Below, one piece after another: positions 21,499 through 32,565 of a stretch of 64,000 bases of DNA. How positions within the stretch are numbered: the stretch's first letter is position 1; each line of letters begins with the position of its first letter. Source of the stretch: Acipenser ruthenus (lineage: Eukaryota > Chordata > Actinopteri > Acipenseriformes > Acipenseridae); the NCBI RefSeq assembly GCF_902713425.1, contig NC_081223.1:1144501-1208500 (forward strand), given 5' to 3'. The notes under the pieces are model-generated. The model saw nothing but the letters and a program-made list of their open reading frames with translations, was not told the DNA's origin and searched no databases. The position numbers were made by a program, and so were the translations under genes.

Positions 21499-22599
21499 GT
21501 TCAATTTTACTTATTTTTAAAAAGAATAAATTTCTTTATTTTACTATAAAAGATTGTTTTAAGAAAATCAACAGCTGATACCAAACTGTTATCAGCACTC
21601 AATACCATTTTAATTTCCATTTTAAATCCGACTAAAATAGTGTTCCTAACACAGATTGCATTTTTGTTGTAAACAGACTACTTGTTAACGTCACTGAAAA
21701 ATATTTTGTCCAAACATGTTAACTTGATTGTTTTAAAATTCCAAATAACATATTACTTTGAAAAACATCTCCGTCTACCACTGGATCGTGGTCTCAGGCT
21801 GGGATGTGGACCATTGAGAACAGTATAAACCATCTATTACTAGACGCAGCTTACAGGAGAAATGCCCTCGTTTAACATGCTAGGATGATCGACTTCGGCA
21901 TTCTCCAACTGCTGTTTACATTTTCTAACACGTTATGAGGAAGAAAAATATTTTGTGTCCAAACATGTGTTATTTAATTTGATTGTTTTAATATTCCACA
22001 TAACATATTACTTTGAAAAACATAATATATTTTTTAATACAGTCCTATTTGAGTATTTAAAATATGGTTATATTCAAATGCCAGCAACGGTGTGTTAATT
22101 TAACGAAGCGCCTAACGCCGCTCGGAACGTTCGCATTTTTAAATCCTAACGGTCTCTGCTCAGCTGAGTGGAATGTTCACGAGCCGGTTGCCTAGCAGCG
22201 TCTCCCCCTCCTTCTCTGCCCCGCCCTCTCGCCCTCTCTCGTTGCTCCAGCTAGGAGTTCAAATTTAGCTTCGTTATATTAGCGCAACTCTTTACTAACT
22301 TTTACAAATTAGCTTATTAGGGGCTTCGTGTTTTTAAGATGGTTCAGGTGCAGTCCGGGCAGACTGACTGGAGCATCATTACAGTATACCGCACTGCGCT
22401 CAGCTTTGTGTGGCGGCTGATACACAAAATAATGAACGACTGTTAAATAAATCACATGTATTGCTTTTTAATGCTAAATATGTATCTGGAATTCTAAGTA
22501 TTATCTACAATTAATAATTCAGCTCTATTCATATTCAGAATGTAATACAGTATTAAAACTATCAAACTGACTGGAAACATGGAACACATTAATTGCGAT
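21499..22599. other. Spacer of unit 3, no gene seen
   Basis: Counterpart of 216-1335 with more substitutions; the internal direct repeat is still visible. Confidence 0.5.
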
Positions 22600-22980
22600 C
22601 GATTCGATACCAATAGGATTACATAAGAGCTGTTGTGTATAGACAATGTCATAAACGCCGAAATGAACACGGACGGTCTTTATTAAGGCTGACTCGTTTA
22701 GATGTTCGAGAGATCTAGGTGTACTGGACAAATCTACTGGATTTTTTCCAAATCGTAAGTGTACCGCCTGTGATAATACATTTAAAACTAAGAAAATGCA
22801 CAAGCCATACAACGAAAAAAAAGAGTACAGTATCTTACAAGTGATTGTGCTTCAACTCATGTCATTTATGTGATTTCTTGTCCTAGCCATTTGCAATATG
22901 ATGGTAAAACTACTAGACAGTTACAATTGCGCATTAATGAGCGAGCATAAAAGTTCAATTAGGAGAAAATATATTCATCC
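22600..22980 (+). mobile_element. Penelope-like fragment, truncated, unit 3
   Basis: Same fragment as 1336-1800, cut off after the sequence equivalent to about 1706, where the unit 3 deletion begins. Confidence 0.5.
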
Positions 22981-23040
22981 AAACACCTTAACGCGTTTAT
23001 ATTCTAAACATGTTTATAAAGTAAACGCCTTGACGCGTTT
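22981..23040. repeat. Remnant of the palindrome cluster (unit 3)
   Basis: Starts inside the palindrome equivalent to 5947-5966 and keeps it in part, plus the last palindrome (TAAACGCC...GCGTTTA). The first two palindromes are lost with the deletion. Confidence 0.75.
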
Positions 23041-23131
23041 AGTGTTACAGAAGTGTTTATGAATGTTCCAAACTTACACATGGTTTTAGAGTGTAGCTAC
23101 TGTTGCGTGTAAATGAGTTTGTTATTCATCT

Positions 23132-23203
23132 TCCCATATGGTCTAGCGGTTAGGATTCCTGGGTTTCACCCAGGCGGCCCGGGTTCGACTCCCGGTATGG
23201 GAA
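23132..23203 (+). tRNA. tRNA-Glu(TTC), unit 3
   Basis: 72 nt; acceptor TCCCATA/TATGGGA, discriminator A, anticodon TTC in loop GTTTCAC (position 32 is G instead of T), intact T-arm. Confidence 0.93.
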
Positions 23204-23322
23204 CGTCTTTGTTATTGTCATTTTGTTACAGAACTGTGGTCATGTGTAATGTGTTTTCATTATGATAATAAAGCTACAGTTATAAAATAAAAAAGTACTA
23301 AAAAAACCTACAGTTACTTGAG

Positions 23323-23324
<2 letters not shown>

Positions 23325-23372
<48 letters not shown>
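23325..23372. repeat. TA/CA microsatellite
   Basis: (TA)n of about 18 repeats followed by (CA)n. It is expanded relative to the short TA tracts at the same place in units 1 and 2. Confidence 0.9.
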
Positions 23373-23668
23373 TACAGAATGATGCAAATGTAACTGACTC
23401 TATTCACATTCCCATCGCGTGGAACCATCGCAGTTTGTTTTTAAATTATATTAATCCCTGGTCAAGACAAAGTCTCTCTGGGGTGGGACGATCATTAGAT
23501 TGTGGATGTAAGGTCTCTGGTCCCATCGTATAAGCAAGATAGTTTATTCACAAATACATACCTACACATTTATTTATGTTTCTTTTGTTGGTAAATTAAC
23601 ACATTATTGCATTCTGTCACGTCACACTGTGCACTCTAGGATTGCATAACAAGCACACACTACGCCAG

Positions 23669-23740
23669 GACTTCGTGGCGCAACGGTAGCGCGTCTGACT
23701 CCAGATCAGAAGGTTGCGTGTTCAAATCACGTCGAGGTCA
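23669..23740 (+). tRNA. tRNA-Trp(CCA), unit 3
   Basis: 72 nt, same as the 6599 copy by eye: acceptor GACTTCG/CGAGGTC, anticodon CCA, T-arm CGTGTTCAAATCACG. Confidence 0.95.
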
Positions 23741-23869
23741 AAACCGTCTTTATAGCTATTCCACTCTATATCATTTTTTAGCGTGTTTGAATTTGAAATC
23801 CGGACATTTATTTATACAATTTAGCCCACAAAACATATTGATTATATAGCGACAAACAAATTACTTCCT

Positions 23870-25730
23870 GGGGGGGCAGTTCAGTTTCAATCAAGTTCCA
23901 GTCTCTCTGCCATTATCTTGCGCTGCTGTGTTTGGTCAGGTAAAAAGGGCGTGACCAGAGCGGTATGGGCAATCCCGTTAGGTAGCTTGCATGTCAATCT
24001 CTCCTTCTTTTCTATTTATATACCCAGCACTGCTTCCGCCCTTCGTCTGTGTTTGTTTCTATTCTTTTCATCATTCAGCTTTTGTATTTTTCTGCAGGAG
24101 CTCCATCGTTAGTCTTTTCTGCTCCATCCAGTCTCCAGCACAGCTACAGCGCCGTTCAAAGCGCAGCGTCATTCTCAGCTTGCTCTGCGTTTTCATCAGA
24201 AAGACTGTTCCGACGTCACCGCTGCACTGCAACTCTTTCACACCGGCGCATTACAGACCATGGTTACCACGGCAACGCCTCATCGAGTGACTACTGGGAG
24301 TGGTAAGTTGCCATGGCGACCAGGCAGCTTTAACAGGCAATGCGAGCCTGTGCCTCACGACTGCAATCTTCTTGCTCCTGCTGCTGCGCTTTTGCAACAT
24401 GAGAGCTTCAACTCGCCGAATTGTGACATCTAAATACTGCAGGCTCCTCTTCTAGACCTACGTTAACTTACTTATATCATCACTAACTGTTCTAAAGCAA
24501 ATGTTTTATACACAGACGAAGATTTTAATCGCATTAACCAAATATATGCTACCCTGCTTCACTGAAGCCAGTAGTTTCAATTCCAATCGCAACCTCTAGA
24601 TGGCAGCATAACACCACAAGCTCTACATAATTTAAGCTGATTTGCTATCGCTGCGAATCTCACACACTCCAAACTTTCTATCGCAATTTAGTCATATGTC
24701 CGCTCATCATCTCAGATACTACAAGCTTTAACACATGGTACGAGACTGGAAATCTGTTTGATTTATGAATTAAGGAGTTCCACTATTTGGAGAATGACTG
24801 GAGTTGTGAAAGCCAAATGAGTTCACCTTTTCCATTCCAAACAGACATGATGATAGCAAACCGCTGATCAATCCCATATTAACTAACAGAGGATGGTCTG
24901 CATCTCATCTCTCTGCCTTTGTTTCCAGAAACAACTCGGCAGTCGATTTCATATATTTGTTCAGGTCCAGCTGCCACTTCAGCCCTCATCAAACTCTACA
25001 ACACCAACATCTGCCGTTCAACTAAACACAACACTCTCCAACCTTCTGCAATCTGCTCATCACTACATGGCTACACCCTTAGCTCCAGCGACCAAATCTT
25101 CATTTACCACTGGATGGAAAACATTTACAACTTTCTGCACTCAAAACAAAATACATCCCATTCCAATTTAATGAACAGCGGATTGTAGCCTCCATCGCCC
25201 ATGCAAGGGATTCTCTTCACTTAGCCCCCACTACCGTTAAAGCCTACATCTCCGGAATTCAGTATTTCTGCCGCCTCATCTCCGTCCCTTCTCCAACTCT
25301 CCTATCCATCCCATCAGTTTGCTGACACTAAGAGAGATCCTCAAGAGCCCACCCTCCCTGCTGCTCCCTCCTGGCTCCCTATATCAATAGACATCCTTCA
25401 CTCTTTAATCTCTACCCTCAGAAAAGGCTGCTCTGTCTATTCAATGACCTGACCATGGAAGTACTATGTTTAACTGCTCTTGTGAAGCACTTCCTCTGCA
25501 GGACTCCTGAAGGAACAGAGTGCACCCTGTGAATTTCCCATGACAGCATCAGTGATTTACCAACTTAAAAAAAAAGGCAACAGTTACCAGGACATCAAGG
25601 GGAATACAATGAATAGACTCGGAGCGTTAAGCCATTTCAACCATGAGGTCTTGTGAACCATTCCGTGCACCCAGATACTGGCCAGCTGTAGTAATTTTAC
25701 TACAGAATACTACACCTTGAAGTAAAAAAA
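23870..25730 (+). mobile_element. Decayed tyrosine-recombinase-type element, unit 3
   Basis: Counterpart of 15,770-18,490, shorter because an internal stretch is missing. Recombinase-like pieces (SFTTGWKTFTTFCTQ, APTTVKAYISGIQYFCRLI) lie at about 25,090-25,320. The promoter-like block with TTTATATACCCAGCACTGC is at about 24,010. Broken, catalytic part absent. Confidence 0.45.
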
Positions 25731-25769
25731 AAAAAGTGAACCATGCCCAGTGTTAAACATGGTGGAGGT

Positions 25770-26200
25770 TGTGTGATGGTCCACAAGTTTCACAGCCCGG
25801 TCCCAGAAGCAGACCCCAACCCGCGGCAAGTTCCTCCTTTCAATCAGCTGGTGTTCCATTAAACTCCACACTCTTTAGCCTCCCCGAGTCGGCCTGCAGC
25901 TTCAGGGAGCATTGCCTTCACCCCTTCCACTTGCTCTTCTTATTCTACTGCCTGGTCTTTCTTCACCACATTCTGTGCCCAGATTCGTATCTCTCTCACC
26001 TCCTATAACCTTCAGCACCTCCTTGCCTTTATGACAGACCTCAGGCTATCCCTTAACCTGGCCCCTTCCTCCATCAGGAATTATCTCTCAGGTATACAGC
26101 ACCAGTTCCTCCTCCGTTCCCCACCCAGCAGTCGGAGGATGCTGCCTGACCCAGCAGAAAGTGTTTATATCTAATCCTTTGCTCTTCTTGTGTCTCCCTC
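25770..26200 (+). mobile_element. Second tyrosine-recombinase-like fragment
   Basis: Translated pieces (LLAFMTDLRLSLNLAPSS and IRNYLSGIQHQF) repeat the pattern of the recombinase N-terminal domain seen just upstream but differ in sequence, so this is another broken member of the family. Boundaries are not visible. Confidence 0.4.
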
Positions 26201-26980
26201 TCTACATCACCTAGCGGCCAGAGCATGCTGCCTGACCCGACGAGAAGGGAAAACTCTTCGTCCCCTATCTTGTCCTGCTATCAGTATCTAACCTCAATGT
26301 TACTAAGCACCATTCCCAAACTCCAGCCCTCAATCTCGCCATCCCTCTCAAACTCCTCTCACTCTTAAACTCTCAAATGTCTCGCCCCTCCCAAGCCTTC
26401 TAAGCAACCGGAGAAATCATTCTTAATATCTCACTCCCAATTTTCGCCTCTCAAGCCCTCCTAGGCAACCAGTGAAATATTAGTCAAGGCCTACTTAAAA
26501 TGTTCTTATGTTCTCTAGAAATGACCCTTTCAAATATAGACTTAACTTTTATTGGCAGACCGTCGGCCCCAACTGGCAAGCTCTACTTCATATGATACAA
26601 TGACTGGGAAACAACGAGGTGTTACATTAACAATACAAACTAACTTGAGGCAGCCAAGCCGTTAAAGCATACCTTAAGTTTGTCGTGTGATACAAAAGCA
26701 AGTTTTGGCATTTTTGCATTGCCTGCCTCGTCAAACAAGCTCAAGCCACAGCACACACCGCTGCTGTATCGGGACACAGAGGTGGATTTTAAAGCGACTG
26801 AATCAACGAGCTGAGACTACTTTTTGAAGAAATTGAAAACATACCTGTAGTCGAAATATCTGCTATTTAGTTAATTTATTTTTTGAATTTGCAAATGGCA
26901 GACTACATTGCCAATAAGACAATCTGAATTGCTCATATTAAGCTGCGATGTAGCCTATGAGAATCACGGGCATGATTCAA
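26201..26980. other. Spacer, no gene seen
   Basis: The pyrimidine-rich start may still belong to the recombinase-like fragment; the rest is unique sequence without coding signal up to tRNA-Ala. Confidence 0.4.
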
Positions 26981-27053
26981 GGGGAATTAGCTCAAATGGT
27001 AGAGCGCTCGCTTAGCATGCGAGAAGTAGCGGGATCGATGCCCGCATTCTCCA
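26981..27053 (+). tRNA. tRNA-Ala(AGC)
   Basis: 73 nt: acceptor GGGGAAT/ATTCTCC (one G-T), discriminator A, anticodon loop TTAGCAT (AGC), T-arm GCGGGATCGATGCCCGC. TTTT terminator at 27,059-27,062. This is the only Ala gene here and lies outside the repeated units. Confidence 0.95.
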
Positions 27054-27416
27054 AATAGTTTTAATGTATTTGCGTATTTAGTCCCAACGCATTATGGAGA
27101 TAATTACAAAGTGTGACAATTCTTTTTAACAGAGTCGCCTGCCCTACATGTGTATTTTAAAGCAAAGTCTCCTAATTTGTAACATTCCCCAGGCTGACAA
27201 ACTGCAGTGCGCCCTCCATCGTATGCCTTCCGAGAAGCACAAACAGAGATTTTTTATATTTTTTGTAGCAATGAAAGAGTTTGTGTTATTTGGGAATAAA
27301 TATAAATGGCTTGGTTTGCTTGCATTGGTTTGAATACATGTAATTGTGATTACAGAATTTCCTGCCCAGTGTTGGTTTCTTCTTAGATGTGGTCTCAGTT
27401 TTGGCTGAGCAGGATG
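27054..27416. other. Spacer between tRNA-Ala and tRNA-Asn, no gene seen
   Basis: Unique mixed sequence. Short open frames exist but show no recognisable domain. Confidence 0.45.
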
Positions 27417-27422
27417 GTCTCT

Positions 27423-27456
<34 letters not shown>

Positions 27457-27490
27457 TGAAAGGTTGGTGGTTCAAGCCCACCCAGGGACG
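27417..27490 (+). tRNA. tRNA-Asn(GTT), plus strand
   Basis: 74 nt, acceptor GTCTCTG/CAGGGAC, anticodon GTT. The anticodon stem reads TTCGG/CTGAA with a G-T pair. Together with the Phe at 27,626 it is an inverted image of the Phe/Asn pairs in units 1 and 3. Confidence 0.94.
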
Positions 27491-27625
27491 ATGCTTTATG
27501 CATTTCTTAATCACATTAGAAAATGGCACTCTGATACGTTATTATTTCCTCCAATTAGACTGAAGAAGAAAATGTGTTCTGTTTTTTAGTTCAAAATAAT
27601 ATAAAACAAAAAAATTCTTGCTTGT

Positions 27626-27698
27626 TGCCGAAACCCGGGATCGAACCTGGTACCTTTAGAACTTCAGTCTAACGCTCTCCCAGATGAGCTATTTCGGC
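27626..27698 (-). tRNA. tRNA-Phe(GAA), minus strand
   Basis: 73 nt on the minus strand: acceptor GCCGAAA/TTTCGGC, anticodon GAA. The T-stem has one mismatch (ACCAGG against CCCGGG), and the D-loop has ATCTGG where others have GTTGGG. A TTTTTTT run follows on the minus strand at about 27,607-27,613. Confidence 0.9.
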
Positions 27699-29136
27699 TT
27701 GACAAGCCTCCTTTCTCGAGATAACATTCTTTTTTAGAAAAGTTGTAATATAATTAAGTACATTTCTAAACAATCCGCTAGTAACATATATAATCTCAAA
27801 GAGCCATAATTTATTTCAACTCTTATGAAAGACAAGTATCCTTGCGCATTACATCATCCCTTGATTGCAAAATGTAATATTAATTAATTGTGTATTTGTA
27901 ATTAAGAAATGCAGCTACCTTATAATTATTTATGAAAGATTATAAAAATCAAACACTGCTACCAACTCCTGTGTGGAATTTCAGAGAAAATTGTGATAAT
28001 AATTTAGAAGCTTTATTCGTACATTTTTAATGGTAATACTGACAATCCTTTAACAAGTTCACTGTACCTGTGTATTTGCATGGTCCAGTGTAAGAAGGTA
28101 CGATTTTTCTGGAGTTCTTGGTCGCTCAGTTCAGCACCAGTCATCAGAGCTGAAAAACAACAGCAATAGGTACCTGGTATGGTAACTGGACCACATATCA
28201 TTTATATCAACTGACTGTTTTCCTCCAAATATAATAATGCCAGTATTTGATATGTGTATACTAAAACATTCATTATATAGCACCCAAGTTCAAATCACAC
28301 CATCAGTTATAAAAATGCATTGTAATAAATAATGAAATTAGCACTGAAAGGGAGACCTATAAAGTAGTTATAATGTGAAGATCATTATTTTTATAAGCAT
28401 TGATTCAAATTCGAACTTACATGGTTGAACCTTCTGGGGCGATACCAGCTTATGGATCACTTTGTATCAGTCAGGTTGAGCTGCCATCAGCCTTTCTTCT
28501 AAACAAGGGTTCGATCTGAACCTGAAAAAGAGCATTTGTGACAGAATAGCAAGGATGCAGTTAAACAAAAGACTTCAATTAAACAAATAGCCTAAACACA
28601 AAATAGTCACAATGGCCAAATAAAAGGTTTCTACACAAAACAACAAGAAATCAAAAAGGGGTTCACTGGGTGAAAACAAATAAACACTACTATACAATGA
28701 CAAAAGGGACTTATTGTTGAAAAAAGAGAGATTATTTTTTAAAAAAAGTATGGAGTACCCATGTTCATATTTTTTTAAGTATTGCTTTCAAAACAAGATC
28801 ATTTTTTCAATGAAAACTAAATTAAACTTAAAAACCTAAAGTTAAATACAGTACTATAACGGTCATGGATACATAATTAAAAATAAATGATAGAAAAACA
28901 CAATGTATCCTATACCCTCAATGTACAATGCACTATTCTGGTACTATAATGCAGTACCACCATGATAATACGATTGTGCTTTTAATTTCTAAGAAGTATC
29001 CTGGTATCTACAGTATAATGCAACACTACACCACGGTACTATATGGTACTATTTATTTTACCATGGTACGATTTCTGTTGTCCCGGATACAAGTATTACA
29101 GTATCATTATAACGGACAAATGTATTAAATATAATT
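27699..29136. other. Spacer between tRNA region and light-chain locus
   Basis: AT-rich, no gene seen. At about 28,925-29,070 several GGTACTAT/ACCATGGTAC motifs in both orientations suggest a decayed inverted-repeat element. No J or C segment of a light-chain gene is recognisable here. Confidence 0.5.
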
Positions 29137-29273
29137 GCTGTGGAATTACTCTCTCCCTCTTGTGGTCACAGAGTGTAATGCAGTCTGTGCCTAAGGGCTG
29201 TGGAATTACACTCTCCCTCTTGTGGTCATAGAGTGCAGTGCAGTCTGTGCTGCTGGGCTGTGGAATTACTCTC
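29137..29273. repeat. 60-bp tandem repeat (2.3 units)
   Basis: The unit starts GCTGTGGAATTACTCTCTCC and contains CTCTTGTGGTCACAGAGTGT. Starts at 29,137, 29,197 and 29,257 give a period of exactly 60. The same unit is tandem at 52,700-52,837 and single near 32,590, 38,580 and 58,390. Confidence 0.85.
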
Positions 29274-29456
29274 AGTGTTTCCCAGCATGCATCACTGTGT
29301 GCAGCTCCTTCCTCCAGACAAAGACCACACTGTAGTGTTTAGACTACTGGGTGTGAGGAGCCTTGTGTTAACAATGGGAGAAGTGGCCTGACTGGGGAGG
29401 CAACTGCTGCCTATTTCAATGGTCTGGCTCCCTCTTGTGGTCAGTGTTAATATCTG

Positions 29457-29463
29457 CAGTGTG
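29457..29463 (-). other. Heptamer-like site of V1, poor RSS
   Basis: CACACTG on the minus strand has one mismatch to CACAGTG. Neither a 12- nor a 23-bp spacer leads to an ACAAAAACC-like nonamer; the flank is the dispersed CTCCCTCTTGTGGTCA repeat. Confidence 0.45.
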
Positions 29464-29806
29464 TCTCTTGTAAATCAAATGAATGGAAGCTATAGTGCTG
29501 CTGACAGTAGTAATCTCCTGCATCTTCAGCCTGGACTCCACTGATGGTCAGCATGAAGTTTGTTCTTGACCTGCTGTCAGTGAATGGAGCTGGAGCTCCA
29601 GAGACTCGGCTATTCAGTGAAGAGAAGAGGAGTTTAGGAGCTCCTCCGGGTTTCTGCAGATACCAGGCTAGACTGCTGGTAAAACCAGAGCTACTGGATC
29701 TGCAGTTCAGAGTGACACTCCCTCCTATAGAGACAGACTCCACTGTGGGACTCTGAGTCAGGACAAAGAGTGCCAGTGTGCAGAGGAGGAGCCCCAGTGA
29801 AGCCAT
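29464..29806 (-). CDS. Ig light-chain V segment V1 (family B), leader fused to V exon
   Basis: A germline light-chain variable segment. The leader MASLGLLLCTLALF runs straight into VLTQSPTVESVSIGGSVTL without an intron. FR2 WYLQKPGGAPKLL, FR3 [13 protein letters not shown] and the two Ig cysteines are present, ending QQHYSFHS. Its paralogue V5 has a normal split leader and SSGQI before VLTQ, so an internal deletion here removed the leader's end, the intron and the first V residues, joined in frame at a TTG microhomology. A normal spliced retrocopy would have kept those residues. The heptamer-like CACACTG follows but no nonamer is seen. It may be translated only if rearranged, with altered signal cleavage. 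Confidence 0.82.
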
Positions 29807-29923
29807 GTTCTCTGTGTGTCTCAGTGACTGTGAAAGGGCTGAACTGTCAGCTTTACAAACCCTGAGCAATGGAGCAGTGCAGTTATTCTAGCTGTTGTGT
29901 AGAGCAGTGAGGCAGGCACAGGT

Positions 29924-29931
29924 ATGCAAAG
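29924..29931 (-). promoter_or_regulatory. Octamer-like promoter element of V1
   Basis: CTTTGCAT on the minus strand, 118 bp upstream of the start codon, one mismatch to the light-chain octamer ATTTGCAT. Confidence 0.6.
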
Positions 29932-31429
29932 CACCTTCCTTTATACAAATCCTGTCCCAGGCAGTTAGATGAGATCTGAGCCGTGAGCACCAGTGGGGCT
30001 TCATAGGGTTGGGCCACTTTTACTGTTATCTTCTATTTTTACCCAAGTCAAAGCTCTCAGTATATCACTGCTGTCTAATCTGTGTGTCTGTCTAAACTGA
30101 CAATAATGTTTGTGTTTGTGTCATTATTTCAATCCTATTGAGAATTAAAAGGTATGTAGTGCCCTACCCCTAACCCTAGTGTTATACCTTCCCATGTGTT
30201 GCTGCTGCTGTACAAGTAATGGACCTGTCATTTTTCTTTTCATTGTTCTCATTTTGACAGCTTCTTACTCTTCTAAATGGAACATCTACTTCACTGTCTT
30301 TCACAGGCCTTTCCAAGATGTACCTTGAACTGCTACGAGTGCGTTTTCATGATTTCAATCATGCTAATATTTAACAAGCCAGGGGAAAAGGTAGAAAACT
30401 CATGTATTGATTTCTTTATTGATTGATTGATTGATGTGTGTGAAAGGGCGCACACAGTGACTGATCACACTCCATTGCCATGGAAATCCCAGCTCACTGA
30501 GAAACACATGGCTCTTGTATTGACATGTTGTTTTGAAAAAGATTGGAACAAACCAGCTTTCTTTCATTTGGAATGAGACTGAATTAGTGGGGAGTCTGTG
30601 ATGTAGGGAATTCAAGTGAATAATATGAATGTGTTCAAAATATACATGACATGTGACAGTGATATGAATGAAGAATTGTACATTTCAGTAAATACATTTT
30701 TATTTGTATTCACATTTCACCTATTATATACACACACATAATCAGTGATCAGAGTATTCTCTCGTCTAAAACGGCATCAATGTCAATATCTTAACTGTCA
30801 AGAGGATGTATGCGGCCTCGCAAGATATGCTGATGCCGAAAAACTCTGTTAAAATCAGCATGAAAGAGAAGCAGCAACAGCTGCCGAGCCGTCTGGAAAT
30901 GTGATTCTACGAATAGATTACACCCACTCAAAGGTATGGATACATTTTAAACAACAACTAAGCCTTGTGTTAGAACTATCTGACCTGCTGCAACAAGTGT
31001 CAATGTAGTAATGTGTCAAATTAAAGTTAGTAAGACTTACGCTATAACTAAGCTAAGTAAGAACTTACACACAGCTGGTGCAACCCAGCCCAGGATTCAT
31101 GGACATCTTCATATGAGAATCAGATATGAAAAACATGAATTACATTTTTACAATTTTTGGAATAACTGAATGATGTTTAAGAATTAAGAATAAGTGGTAT
31201 CATGACTACATTACTAGATGACCCTGTAGTCACAACAAAATCAGTTTGTTTAAATAGACTAATATTGAATCCATACCTTCATGTAACTGTGTGTTGTTAT
31301 TGAGCTCAGTGTGTTTGTGTGCAGTTGAGCTCCTCCACAGGCCGGGTCCCGTTTCATTGCCTTCACCCTCAGCACCTGCAGTAGGTCCCAGCTGCAGCAG
31401 TGCAGTCGCTGTGCAGTCCAGCTGAGGGA
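29932..31429. other. Spacer between V1 and V2, no gene seen
   Basis: Up to 30,402 it matches the paralogous block at 53.9-54.4 kb. The rest is AT-rich with a short (TTGA)n at 30,418-30,435. No J segment is seen. Confidence 0.5.
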
Positions 31430-31457
31430 GGTTTTTGTACGGGTGTGTATCACTGTG
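31430..31457 (-). other. 12-bp-spacer RSS of V2
   Basis: Minus strand: heptamer CACAGTG (perfect), 12-bp spacer ATACACACCCGT, nonamer ACAAAAACC (perfect). This is the V-kappa arrangement, which pairs with a 23-RSS J. Confidence 0.95.
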
Positions 31458-32017
31458 TGAACACATAGCCACTGGGGACGTGGAAACTCTGACAGTAGTA
31501 ATCTCCTGCATCTTCAGCCTGGACTCCACTGATGGTCAGACTGAAGTCAGTCCCAGATCCACTGCCACTGAAACGAGTTGGGATCCCAGACTGAAGGGTA
31601 CTTGCAGCATAGATCAGGAGTTTGGGAGCTTCTCCAGGTTTATGTTGGTACCAGGCTAGGTAGTTGTTACTGTACACTGCGCTGCTGACTTTACAGCTCA
31701 GAGCGACTGTGTCTCCTGGGAGAACAGATTTCACTGCTGGAGTCTGAGTCACAGTATACTGTCCACTGGATTCTGAAAATAATAAATAATAAAATATTAA
31801 ATTATAGTAAATGATTGAATTAAATGATTAAATCACATTCAATTTCAAACCTTTCTCTTTCAGTTTACCTGTTTTACTTTTAATACTTACATATTTAGAA
31901 TTGTCCCACAAATAATTAAAAGTGTTTTTCTAAATGATTCTTACCTTGAGTGCAGATGACAAGTGCCCAGATGAAGATGCTGATAAAAGTCATTGTTGTT
32001 GTGGATTCTGTTGCCAT
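31458..32017 (-). CDS. Ig light-chain V segment V2 (family A)
   Basis: Two exons on the minus strand: leader 32,017-31,945 ([20 protein letters not shown], donor CTCAAG|GTAA) and V exon 31,772-31,458 (acceptor TTTTCAG). FR1 [23 protein letters not shown]1 around [13 protein letters not shown]2 [17 protein letters not shown]3 [20 protein letters not shown] and DAGDYYC, then CDR3 start [13 protein letters not shown]. Canonical cysteines and Trp are present, and both exons are open. Kappa-like by FR sequence and 12-RSS. Encodes the variable domain of a secreted or membrane antibody light chain after V-J joining. Confidence 0.93.
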
Positions 32018-32054
32018 GAAGGGCAGCTCTCAATCATGAAGTGTTAAACTCACA

Positions 32055-32121
32055 GGGCTATAAACACTCCCAGAGCACTGAAGCATGTGCTGCCAATGCA
32101 AAGTGTCTTTTCTATGCAAAT
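32055..32121 (-). promoter_or_regulatory. V2 promoter: octamer and TATA-like box
   Basis: On the minus strand ATTTGCAT (32,121-32,114, perfect light-chain octamer) is followed by GTTTATAG at about 32,058-32,065, some 41-48 bp before the start codon. Confidence 0.85.
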
Positions 32122-32489
32122 TGTCTTCCTTGGCACAGCAGCCACTTCTACACAAGCAGTGCTCTTAAGTTTAAACTCATTTTCAGCTGATGCAGTTTCT
32201 TTGCTTTCAGAAAAAACAGAAAAAAAGTTTTCTCTGGCAAGCAAAAAAAAAAGCTTATAGTTTGCTTTGTGTTGAGTTTGTACAAACACAGCTATTCCTC
32301 TCTCTTCTCCCTTCTCTCAAACAATTCATCTTAGCCACAGCTGTGATTATGTAGCTTTGTTACAGAGTATAAATAATTATTAATTGTAAAATATTAAAAT
32401 CAGACCTGCAGGTTAACAGATCCATCATAAACTTTGTGAAATCAAATCCATTCAAAAAGCAAACATTTTGATTTTGCACATTGCTAATG

Positions 32490-32565
32490 TTGAGTGAAAA
32501 GTTTCCACTTTTTTTCCTGTGGACCCCGTGGACTGTCTCTGAGGACCCCAGGTTAAGAACCACTG
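32490..32565. mobile_element. hAT-like element end, copy 1
   Basis: Ends GTTAAGAACCACTG; on the minus strand this is CAGTGGTTCTTAACCTGGGG, a hAT-type terminal repeat. Only this end is recognisable. The same end is at 38,550 and 58,363, duplicated with the V blocks. Confidence 0.6.

Larger units (their letters stand above)
20480..25730. repeat. tRNA-array unit 3
   Basis: Phe, Asn(-), Lys, Glu and Trp in the order of unit 1's end plus unit 2's start, so this copy begins at a different phase. It is more divergent than units 1 and 2 are from each other. It lacks everything equivalent to about 1707-5947 of unit 1, including the CIDE-N gene; the junction is at about 22,980. Confidence 0.88.
29270..30402. 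repeat. Light-chain block B, copy 1 (paralogue of 53,073-54,358)
   Basis: Carries V1 and about 600 bp upstream of it. Very similar to 53,073-54,358, except for the missing leader intron in V1. Confidence 0.85.

Noticed and set aside
27699-29400. J or C segments of the light chain on the V-downstream side
   Set aside because: I searched by eye for an FGxGT-type J with a 23-RSS and for a C-domain exon and saw neither.
29464-29806. V1 as a processed retrocopy because it lacks the leader intron
   Set aside because: Normal splicing would retain AHESSGQI, which is missing, and promoter and flanks match V5's genomic flanks.
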